Source: Zychaea mexicana (lineage: Eukaryota; Mucoromycota; Mucoromycetes; Mucorales; Lichtheimiaceae). From it: DNA of 64,000 bases. Shown here piece after piece: positions 54,275 to 64,000 of the stretch. The stretch's first letter is position 1; each line of letters starts with the position of its first letter. The stretch is from NCBI RefSeq assembly GCF_025766255.1, contig NW_026516710.1, forward strand, positions 1 to 64,000, read 5' to 3'. The translations under genes were made by a program, and so were the position numbers. The notes under the pieces were generated by a model. It did not search any database. It saw only the letters and a list, made by a program, of their open reading frames with translations, and was not told where the DNA came from.

Positions 54275-54911
54275 CTAATTCCAGTCCGGAATCTGTGAGA
54301 AGTCGTACCCCGGATACTTGTAGTATGCATAGTAAGCCAGGTATAGATGGTACGCTCCTAAAAGAAGTATTAAAAAAAGAACATCCTCATGTTAGCCCTA
54401 TTATTATCACTCTTCGTCCTCCTACTTGCCTGGGATAAACATCACAGAGCCAATCACGATAAAAGGGATACCCCGGCTAAGCCAAACCTTGTATAATATA
54501 AGAAAGAAGCGTGGTTAGTTGCAGTATTGTCAGCAACGGGTCCATACACATAACCCCTCTCGATCCCTTCTCTGACTTCAGAGAAGAGAACTGAAAGGAG
54601 AGAAACGAATGACGGGGGGAACTTACATCCGAAGTAATGTGTCCATATCTGATCAATACACCCACCACGATTAGTGCTGAGCCGGCGAGAAACAATGCAC
54701 TTGCCAAGAAAATGGCCTTCCAGGGAACTGTCGTTCAGATATACAGACAAGCGATTAGAACGTTTTATTATTAGTTGACTACTACATGCGAGTGTGTATT
54801 ACTTTCTGGTTCAGTCCTTTCAAATTGTCCGGCACTGAAGCCGGGATCATCTTGTAGTTCGACAAATTGTCTTCGCTTTGATTTATTTTTTAAAGGATTA
54901 CGCATTCTCAT
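54275..54911 (-). CDS. TMEM230-family membrane protein
   Basis: Four exons, 54911-54803, 54727-54627, 54487-54430 and 54357-54275, encode 116 aa (human TMEM230 is 120). After a basic N-terminus (MRMRNPLKNKSKRRQ) and the conserved IPWKAI, two transmembrane helices follow (about 41-62, LASALFLAGSALIVVGVLI; about 74-91, GIPFIVIGSVMFIPG). The C-terminus AYHLYLAYYAYYKYPGYDF is the family hallmark. The third intron has a GC donor (G/GCAAGT at 54429); only this choice keeps the frame and the conserved tail. The family acts in vesicle trafficking (secretory, recycling). It is divergently transcribed from the HDAC gene. Confidence 0.85.
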
Positions 54912-55356
54912 TTGGAAAAGAAGTCGCACTGCGCTATTGCAGGAAATATATACACTATCGAACTGAGGGCACTCGTGATTACATCTTTTTGGTGTCACTC
55001 ACTCTCAACGAATGCTATTTCGATAACCGCTCTGCATTATCAGAAACGACATCTTCTAGGCTTTACACAATAAATAGCTAAAAAGACTTGTTGATGGAAT
55101 TTTGAGATGTGAAGCCATGCTACTAGGACAGACTGGCTACTATCGTAGCATCAAAAGCTGTCTACATTTACCCGTATCACTATTACGGATATCAACAACC
55201 ATTATCATATTCAGACGCATAAACCTTTTCGAGCCCCAGGAAAACAACCAAGCGGCACTTCAACCCAGCTCGCTAAATTCTCTCCTGTTCCTTCTCGTAC
55301 CCCCTCGCCTTCCCACTTAGATCCATTCATTTCACCAAAAAGTTGTCCACAACAAC
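54912..55356. promoter_or_regulatory. Shared divergent promoter region (TMEM230 / HDAC)
   Basis: A 445-bp interval between two divergently transcribed start codons, so it should contain both promoters. A TC/CCT-rich stretch (about 55,270-55,330) lies just upstream of the HDAC start. No specific transcription factor site is claimed. Confidence 0.5.
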
Positions 55357-57553
55357 ATGACCAATTCTTACAGTCTTGCCGACTGCTCTAAAAAGCGTGT
55401 ATGCTACTTTTACGATGGTGAGTTCAGGAACAGACTTATCTGGAATCAACCAAATATCTTTTCTTAACTTGAGAACTCAAAATTTCTGAATCACACAATA
55501 CACCAAATGCCATTCTGAAAAGATGACGTGGGCAACTTTAGCTATGGTCCAGGTTAGTTAAAAGCTTTTTCCCCATTGCTTTTTGTTTCGTGGCATGTTT
55601 ATTGTTCTCGTCTTGTTAAAACAGTTGGTTTTACGCATTTGATTTAGGCCATTACATGAAGCCAAAGCGCATGCATATGGTTCACAATTTAGTTGTTAAT
55701 TATGGCTTGTACCATAAAATGGACATTGTGGTAAGTGAGGGTTTATCTACAGCTCCTCATAACCTCTTTGTATATTTTGGGAACAAACACTTAAACTTGG
55801 AGGCGGGGTCCTGTTTTTAGAAACCAAAACGTATTTCAGCCTTTCAAATGACGAGATTCCATTCGGACGAGTATATAAACTTTTTACAACATGTGACACC
55901 AGATAACGTAGAACAATTGGCGATGCAACATGGTGGATTGGAGCAAGGGATTGCTCGCTGTAAGTATATCCGATTACGCACAGAAAGCCAGAAAAGAAGG
56001 AGCAAATATTTGGGGCTGGATGAACTAATTTGTTCCTTCATTTATATCTAGTCAATGTGGGAGAAGATTGTCCAGTGTTTGAAGGATTGTTTGAATTTTG
56101 CTCAATATCTGCGGGTGGTACAATTGGCGCCGCCAACAAATTATTAAGTGGCGAAGCAGATATTGCAATCAATTGGTCTGGTGGTCTTCATCACGCGAAA
56201 AAAACAGAGGCATCTGGATTCTGTTATGTAAATGATATTGTGCTGGGTATCTTGGAATTATTAAGGTGAGAATTTCAAGGGCGACATTTTATTATCCTTC
56301 GGTTATTGCTCCAACTGGCATAAAAAAGCTACCCTTGCTAATTCATCTGTCCCTCACTTTAGATACCATCAGCGCGTATTATATGTGGATATTGATGTGC
56401 ACCATGGTGATGGTGTGGAGGAAGCCTTTTACACAACAGATCGCGTAATGACGTGTTCATTTCACAAATTTGGCGAGTTTTTCCCTGGTACCGGTGATAT
56501 CAAGGTGAGCTTTTTTTATAAAGTTTTCTCGTAATTAAAGAAAAAGATTATCTGACACAAGAGGCGGATTTGGGTATATATATATATATATCAGGATACT
56601 GGTTTGGGTAAAGGCAAAGATTACGCCGTGAACGTTCCATTAAGAGACGGTATCGATGACGAGTCCTATAAAAATGTGTTCCGACCTGTAAGTAAATTTA
56701 CAAAGGTGTAGTTACATTCATTCAATCATTCTAAATTCGTATCATATTTAAGATCATACAACGAATCATGGAATGGTTTCGGCCTGGTGCTATGGTCTTA
56801 CAGCTTGGTGGTGACTCATTAGCTGGCGATCGATTAGGCTGTTTCAACTTATCTATGCGTGGCCATGCATCGTGCGTCGAATATCTGAAATCATTCAATG
56901 TACCCTTAATTATGGTGGGCGGTGGCGGATACACGATTAGAAACGTTGCACGGACATGGACCTTTGAAACCGGACTGGCAGTCGGAGAGGATTTATCAGC
57001 AAGTAAGGTTGCACAAACAATGCGTTATCGAAACACAAGCGAGCTAATGAAAGACACAAAATCACACACGCACATACATTTCTAGTTGAATTACCGTTCA
57101 ATGACTACTTTGAATATTATGGACCCGAGTATAAACTGGATGTACCATCAAACAATATGGCAAATCATAATACCCCTGAATACCTAGACAAGATCATGTA
57201 AGCCACCTTAGCTTTGGATGGGTCACAATGGGAGTGAGTAAAGCTGATCATGAAGTGTAACGTGAATTGCATCTTTTTTTTTGTAGAGCAAAAATCACGG
57301 ATAATCTGCGGAATTTACCATTTGCACCATCTGTTCAAATGCAAGGTAACAAACAGCAATACAGTTTTCTAATTAGGGGAAGGATGGATTGATAGCCATT
57401 CACTTAAGCTACTTCTTTATTTCTGTTGACATGAATATAGAGGTACCACGAGATATTGACATGGATATAGAAGGTCAAGACAGTGAACATGATGAAGCAG
57501 ACGACCGTCAAACCCAACGGCGTCGTTTGGAACGAATGGGAGTTTTCTCTTAA
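55357..57553 (+). CDS. Class I histone deacetylase (Rpd3/HDAC1 family)
   Basis: Eleven exons, all phase-consistent: 55357-55417, 55523-55552, 55648-55730, 55821-55959, 56052-56265, 56363-56504, 56595-56687, 56753-57002, 57086-57197, 57287-57345 and 57441-57553. They encode 431 aa, the usual length for Rpd3/HDAC1-type enzymes. The zinc-dependent catalytic machinery is complete: H151/H152 (GGLHHAKK), metal ligands D187 and H189 (DIDVHHGDG) and D275 (LGGDSLAGD), and the catalytic Tyr314 ([12 protein letters not shown]). The product removes acetyl groups from histone lysines as part of Sin3- or NuRD-like corepressor complexes. The acidic tail is short. A TA repeat abuts the acceptor of intron 6. 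Confidence 0.95.
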
Positions 57554-57800
57554 ATCGTTAAACAAAACCGTAAATCAAGCACCCCAAAGTTGTAATTTTT
57601 CTTATACATATCTAACCTAGTAAATTGTCAGAAACAAAAAATCGGAACAAAGGTATAACCCTAATAACGAACAAGTGTTGTATTACTCAATTACATTGTT
57701 TTCATATCGCAATTATTAAAAAAACAGAGAGGATTCTTTGGTGGGTAATAGGGGGAATATGCTCTAGACGACGTTTTTATGATAGTTTAAAAAAGTTATT

Positions 57801-59369
57801 CTATGCGGATGCAGGCGAGGATGGTTTTTGTGATGATGAGGACGATGACGGTTGTGGAGCTGGTGGTGGCGGTGGCGAGGTTGCTGATGAAAATGTTGAT
57901 GGTGTAATGTCTTCGATAGATGGACAATGAGCAAATAACTCGATTAGGTCGGTGACGACATCTATGAAGAAAAGACGAATTTTAAACCAATGATCTCCTT
58001 GTCACATCTACCGTAAGCGTACACCACTTACCACAAACATTTTGTACAGAGATGTTTTCAGAAGCACCCCACATGTCGACCCACTAAATACATCATCTGG
58101 TTGAGCTATTTTGTATCGAAGGAAGCTTTTCTATAAATAATTTACCTGGTTCATGTTGACAGGTAATTCGGTGTGGGAAAGCTCTAATGCTAGATATAAG
58201 CAGCCCAAAGCAACCTCGGCTGTAGTTCTCGTCAAAACGATTTTTGGCGAACATATACTATATACACGTAACATACGATGAGTTAGTATTTTCTTTACTC
58301 ACTTGTTGCTCATAGTTACAAACGCCTATAAATTACCTATCCCAACAAAACATCCATGCCACGCGAGCAATTGTACTTAATTCGGGATCCATTTCTAGAG
58401 GTGGGAATATAATTAAATTATTACTCTTGCACATGGTTTGATTGTGTATTGTTTCTAAAGAAAAAAAAAATCAAACCTTGTTCCATGCTACGCCAATAAT
58501 CCTTTTGGTGCCCTGACGATACTCGACGATCTTGTTTTGTTGATGGTACTGTTGTTGCTGCTACTGATGATGCAGCAAACCATGAGACTGAAGCCATCCC
58601 TCGTAGTACGTTTAAGCAATAGGTAAACGGCAATGATACTTCAAGATCATAGCCAAGCGCGCGAACAAGTAAGAGCTCACCGACGACAAGTGAAGATCGC
58701 ATTTTAAAATACGTTTCGTCGATCTGTAATATGCCTTCTTTAGGATGATAATATCTGCAAATATGCACATTTTGTTATTATATTTCGCAATACTGCTCCC
58801 AATAAAATTAACCGCAAGCGAAGGACAAAAAGACGAACCTGTAACCAACATTGACCAGATCCCGTACTTTGCGAGGTACGTCGGTCATTTTGCACGCCAG
58901 ATGAAGGCACGTGGTTGTCAATAGCTTGAAACATGAAAAAAGGTTAAGCAAAAAGGTAGCGAAATATAAGCATTTCCCGTATATTGGCGGTGCGTAATAT
59001 ATACAGAGGGATATGTAGTAGAGGTACAACCGGTCTTACTTCTTCGTTAGTATTAAGAGGCATGCTTTCGTCTACGAGACGATCGTTGCGCGTCGGTTTA
59101 CCACCTTTATTCAAAAGCATGAACCGATTGAATTGATGATAATACATTATGGCCGTCGCGGTCGTGCGTACCGGTCTAATTCCTCGTACAGAAAAAATAG
59201 GACGCATTATAATGAGCCCAAAAAGTAAAGCAATTTTATCATAATGAAGGAGAAAAAGAGAAACATACAGATCGAGCATGGCACCTGCTTGCCGCAAAAA
59301 ATGAATGGAGGCTAAATTAGGGATAAGCGGCAGCAGCTTCGATGCTTCTTCATGGTGATCGTCATTCAT
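57801..59369 (-). CDS. Cyclin (cyclin K/Q-like, transcriptional CDK partner)
   Basis: Eight exons: 59369-59269, 59175-59040, 58924-58839, 58754-58477, 58394-58337, 58257-58146, 58083-58032 and 57961-57801, encoding 327 aa. The first cyclin box holds TTATAIMYYHQFNRFM and CLHLACKMTDVPRKVRDL (Lys in the LACK core), followed by RYYHPKEGIL and LLLVRALGYDLEVSLPF. The second box includes LSTIARVAWMFCWDS and TAEVALGCLYLALEL. The tail is Pro/Ser-rich. The pattern is closest to cyclins K, L, T and Q (FAM58A), partners of CDK9/10/12-type kinases; the exact subfamily is not settled. It is convergent with the HDAC gene, 247 bp apart. Confidence 0.85.
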
Positions 59370-59782
59370 GGGGAAACAGATCCTCAGTTCAAAGACACAC
59401 CCGGCTAGCTGGGACACTCGCAACTTGGAAGTTGCTGGGAATAAAATGGATAGCCTGCCTATTAATGAGAAAAGCATGTAATCCTGCAACATTAGTAGCC
59501 CGAATCATCATCATACTCAGTGTTAGCATAGTATGCCTATAAGCTATAACTCTACCAAGACACAATAGTAAAATAAACAGACCAGACAATATGAGTATAC
59601 TAAGTTAACACATACAAACCAAATAAAAAAAATCAAACGAGAACTTTTTATTATAGCATGCTTTTTGCGGAAAATGACTTTGTAATTTTGGGGGATGATG
59701 ATGACTGCAAGAGAAAAATGAATGGAATATGATATATGTATATGTATAGTTGACCTAGCCAAGAGCAACAATACTGGCATAT

Positions 59783-62700
59783 TTAGCGTCTTGCCTTTCT
59801 CTTGTAAAACACAAGGGCGCCAAAGACAATAACATTGAACACCACGAAAATACAGAGAATTCCAATGTTTCTCCATTTGTGGATTGCGTCCCAGCCATAA
59901 GTACCACTGTAATATTCCTCAGCAGTACGGTAGGTACAGTATTCACATTGAGTACTTGTGCTTGGATTAACAATGTAACCAGAGCCTCCATCGGCGAAGA
60001 AATCTTGCATATATTCGCCGCAGGTTTGGTTGGCAGGAGGCGAGAATTTGAAAAGATCACGGTCGTTACACTCGACTGGCAAGTTTTCTAACTCGTTTAC
60101 GGCATAACCTTCCATGACATAGTGGAAAGGATCTAATGATTACAGTAAAAAAGAGAATATGCATGATCTGATAAGTTACATAGACGAAGTTTTACTAAAA
60201 TCCTTCACATTGATCATTCTCTATGACCATAACAACTTACCAAGCCAATACATCCAGGCACTCCAAAATCGAGGCAATGAGTATTCTGTTTGAGCCATGC
60301 CGGCAAAAATAATGACGGTAGTGATAACCAACGGATCGAGAATGGCAGCAATGTATGGATTCTCTGTAAGGCCCCCGAGAACAAAGCCAAGCGTGACAGC
60401 CCAAAAAATGAAAAGCACAAGCATGAGGTAAAAGTAGCCGCAAGCTTCTGGGGTATTGACCAATCCAGCAGTCCAGTAGGTGCCGCACATAAACAATACA
60501 CACAAGACGAGTATATAGGGAATCTCGACTAGAAGTGTGGAGATTGTGAAAGGCAGCCAGCCATAGAAACGCGCTGCATACTCGCGTCTAAAGAACAATC
60601 TTTCAGTCATAAACTTCGGTTGTGCAAGAATGATCTAAATTATAAGACACTTGTCAGTTATCACGTGGAAAGGCTCTTTCGAATTAGAAATTTTCTGCAT
60701 GCCACAAAAACTTACCATCATGTATCCCAAAATCATAGTGGCAAAGAACAAGAAGAGACGGTTCTGCATGTCCAACGATGTCAACGACAATTTCCAAAAG
60801 GTAAAACCAAGGAACAGGGCGAGAAAAACAACAGTAATGAAACGACCCAAATTGTATCCAGAGGAGCGCCAGTACACAAGGCTGAGGCGCTTATGCACCA
60901 AGTAAAGTTGAGTCCAAAACGGAGAAGCATATGTAAGTGCCTTGCGAGAGGGATTCTCGTCCGCCGAATTGTGGATTGCTTCCAATTCGTCTTCAAGTTC
61001 CTTGGCCTGCTTTGAATTCATCCAAACGTCTGCCCAGTCTTGAGTCGGAGCATTGGCGGCAGCGGCAGTACCGGCACCTACAACTTCGAGAATGTATTCG
61101 GCTGGGTTGGCCTCAGGCGCGCATTTTGGACCTCCGTTGGTTTCAAAGTAGTCGATCATGGTCTTTGCACCCTGACCAATCTCGCCATAATATGCAGTGC
61201 GCCCGCCACGTACAAGCAACAGAAGGTGATCAAAGTGCTCAAATAAAATAGCAGAGGGTTGATGGATCGTACACAAGACAGGCCAGCCGGCATCAGCAAG
61301 CTTGCGCAAGAATCGGACAATATTGTATGAGCTTTGGGCATCCAATCCGGAAGTAGGTTCGTCCAAGAAAATTAACTGTGGTTTAGCGACGAGTTCCATA
61401 GCGATAGTCAACCGCTTGCGTTCTTCGATAGAGATACCAAAGCCTTGTTCGATTTCTCCGATTTGCGCGTCGGCAATGTCCTCCATTTCCAGGAGTTGGA
61501 TAATTTGCTCGACATAGTCGTCCTTTTCGCTTTTGGGTACACCAGGATCTTGACGCAGATACGCAGAGAAACGCATGGCTTCTCGGACAGTGACTGCAGG
61601 TTGGTGTATGTCCATCTGTTCACAGTAGCCGGTGATACGCTCAAAGTCTTTCATAAGCACCTCACTGTTCAGGTAGATACGGCCATCGACTTTGCCAATT
61701 GTCTTGCGGCGGGCGAGCACATCCAAGAGGGTGGTTTTACCGGCACCAGAGGAACCCATCAAAGCAGTCAGATGGCCTGGCTTAACGATACCGGAGACAT
61801 CGTTGAGAAGCTGAAGCGGGCCACCTTTGAAGGGCACAGTGTAGTCGACATGGTGCCAAGAAAATGTCGTACCCGTCGAGATGCTGTCCATTTGTTCGGT
61901 GATCTTTTGCTGACGCTCAAGCCGTTCTCGCTCTTCTTCATCAGTACGAGCCTTTGGTGCTTTTCCAGGAAGGTAGAGCTTGGTCAAAGAGCCGTTGCCG
62001 TTGACCTGAAGATATTCGACAAGACACATATTGACGGCGGTAAAGAGCAAAAAGAAGGCAATGATCATAACAAAGTTTGGTGCCCAAAGCCAAGAGGGTT
62101 CGAAATTAAGTTCATCGATCAGATAATCATCGCCTAGCACATAGTTTTCGCCTGGGTTACCGCCTTTCATGGTGCAGATCTTGTGGGACCAATCATCATA
62201 GCTAGGACCAAATGGAATTGAGTTGCCTTCACCTTCGCAAGAGTAGATCTGCCCGTGCATTTCGTTGATGAGAAGCGCTTTGAATCCATAGGCCAAGGGA
62301 TCGATCCAGTGAATCCTGTTATAGATTGACAACGTTAAGTTTTGCATATAAAAGAACCAGTGACTCTTATATATAGTTACGGGCATAGCACATACCAGAA
62401 GAACCATGGATGCATCGAGTTGTAGTTAATAAGGTAGCCAACATACAAAAAGTAGACGATGAAAATTAAACAGCTTGATTGATTGGCCACCACGAAACTG
62501 TTTGTAAGCACACCAAAGAATCGGAAAAAGTTATTTGTGGCGAGGGTGATGAAAACCATGATGATAAAGTAGGCAAAAAACCGACCGCCATCTGAGTACA
62601 GACCCATCAAAAAGTATGAAGGTATTTGGTATACGAGCACTACAATATACGTCATTAGATTTGTATTAGTATAGGATTGCAATGCAGTGCGAGCTGCACA

Positions 62701-64000
62701 TATTGGTAAAAGTGCTACTTTTGATAATTAGTAAGCAAGCCTACCTTGAGCTATAGTAATTGGTATATCAACGACAACTTGGGAGAGATAGTATGCTGAC
62801 GGACGATACATTGCAAAGTGCTTGTGCTTTTCTAGGATCGGGCGACCAGCCATGAAATTCACCAGCTCGGTATGCGATACGAAAGCATTACAGATGACAG
62901 TAAAGCAAACAGCGCCAGCACGAGAAAAAGCACCAGCGCCAGTCAATGGGCTCTTGTAGAAACAGGAGCCAATAACAAAGGACAGAATAAGAACAGTTCC
63001 GTAACGTGAAATAAGCGCTTCGTAACTCTTGGACAATAGCTGAATTTGACGAATCGTCAATGCCTTGACTTGCTGGTAAAATGAAACTGTGTATGGGTGG
63101 GTCTTCGGTGCAAATCTTGAATGTTCGTCGTATACGGCTTCCTTGAACAAGTCGGCGGGCTTTTCGTTGATGATCTTTTCTTCATAGTCATCGAGTTCGG
63201 TCATCATTTGCTTGTAGATATCTGATTCGAGGTACCGTTGGTGCATTTCGGCGGCAGTTTCAGGAACAGTGAACCCAGATTTAACCTCGCGCTCCAAAGG
63301 ATTGCACAAACCAGTGAGAAAATCAGGAGTCGATTTGCGTGGTGGACAATAGAATCCAATTTTTTCAAAGTACGGTCGGGCTTGCTCGACGGGGCCGAAA
63401 TAAATACAGTAGCCGTTATCCAATAAAATGACCTTGTTGTACAATGCAAAGATGCTATTAGAAGCCTGGTAAAGAGTCGAAACAGTCGTCTTGTGAAGAA
63501 CATCGGTCATGATGCGTAGGGACCGAACATAATCAAGGGCTGACGCTGCGTCGAGACCGCGGGTCGCGCAATCCCAGAAGGTGATCGAGCTCTGTGTAGT
63601 CATGGCTTCGGCGATAGAGAGACGCTTGCGTTCACCTCCAGAAAGACCTCGAACAAAGGCATCGCCAACCTTGGTGTCCATACGTTTGGTGAGGCCGAGC
63701 ATGTTACCCAACATGTAAATCAGCTTGTTGGCAAACATTTTCTTGCTTTCGTCAGGCAATCTGTTACCGGGTGTCTTGGTACGTAAAGCAAATTCGAGCG
63801 TCTCCTTGGTCGTTAGATGTGGATAATGCTGATCTTCTTCGTTCATGTAAACGACCTGACCGCGGTATTGGTTTGCAAACGTGACGGGGTCGATGCCGCC
63901 GTAGGTTACGTGACCATCCACCTTCGTATACGATTCGCGCATATTGGCCAAAACCTTGATCAAGCTAGTACAGCCTGCACCTGGGCGACCGAGTACCAGA
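59783..64000 (-). CDS. PDR-type (ABCG) full-size ABC transporter, 5' end off window
   Basis: Five exons are visible: 64000-62745 (continuing beyond the window), 62639-62396, 62315-60716, 60634-60241 and 60132-59783, about 1,281 codons. The order is NBD1-TMD1-NBD2-TMD2. NBD1 has the fungal PDR-type Walker A GRPGAGCTS (Cys for Lys), signature VRGLSGGERKRLSIAEA and Walker B FWDCATRGLD. NBD2 has a canonical Walker A (GSSGAGKTT), a degenerate signature (GISIEERKRLTIAME) and Walker B LIFLDEPTSGLD. TMD2 ends with a Cys-rich extracellular loop, a last helix and KRKARR. The family exports hydrophobic drugs, azoles and lipids across the plasma membrane. Roughly 150-200 N-terminal residues are missing from the window. 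Confidence 0.93.

Noticed and set aside
54454..54750. A 98-codon minus-strand ORF at the TMEM230 locus
   Set aside because: It reads exon 2 in the wrong frame and runs through an intron; the spliced TMEM230 model explains the region.

Overview
The window is a contig from an early-diverging filamentous fungus, most likely Mucoromycota (Mucorales-like). The reasons are genes with many short GT-AG introns (about 50-170 bp), a DIRS-type retrotransposon, a chromodomain Ty3/Gypsy element, a fungal full-size PDR-type ABC transporter, and UCH37-, BRCA1- and TMEM230-like genes that Saccharomyces lacks. No taxonomic search was possible, so the phylum is inference.

Positions 1-27,207 are a head-to-tail segmental array, two full units and one partial, 7.4-7.75 kb each without later insertions. 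Each unit carries one minus-strand gene ('gene X', 485 codons when spliced, with a weak PD-(D/E)XK-like signature). Exon 5 of gene X is split by an AT-rich DNA transposon of 2.31 kb. That transposon encodes a DDE transposase with a C-terminal chromodomain and a convergent small zinc-motif protein, and it is flanked by a 3-bp GAC duplication. Each unit also has a variable 64-bp minisatellite and an unassigned conserved spacer, and a 0.9-kb non-autonomous hAT element sits at the unit junctions. Nested later insertions are a hAT element in transposase copy 1 (8-bp duplication), a 5.3-kb chromodomain Gypsy element in gene X copy 3 (identical 225-bp LTRs, 5-bp duplication), and a 1.56-kb unclassified insert in transposon copy 3. 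Only transposase copy 2 (7970-9520) is intact.

Positions 27,208-44,250 begin with a DIRS-like element truncated inside its reverse transcriptase. Two 1.6-kb inverted copies of an unidentified repeat follow (29,297-30,902 and 42,240-43,872). They flank 11.3 kb holding a 9-exon BRCA1/BARD1-like RING-tandem-BRCT gene, a small ORF and an alpha-arrestin gene.

Positions 44,250-64,000 are a normal gene-bearing region: an F-box/WD40 gene, a UCH37/BAP1-type deubiquitinase homologue whose catalytic cysteine is replaced by tyrosine, a TMEM230 homologue with a GC-AG intron, a class I (Rpd3/HDAC1-type) histone deacetylase, a cyclin K/Q-like gene, and a PDR ABC transporter truncated by the window end. UCH37-like and TMEM230 are convergent, TMEM230 and HDAC divergent, HDAC and cyclin convergent. 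I rebuilt gene models by hand from splice signals, reading phase and family conservation. Several genes are chromatin or ubiquitin functions (HDAC, UCH37-like, BRCA1-like, F-box, arrestin), and two mobile elements carry chromodomains, but nothing shows that these genes act as one system.
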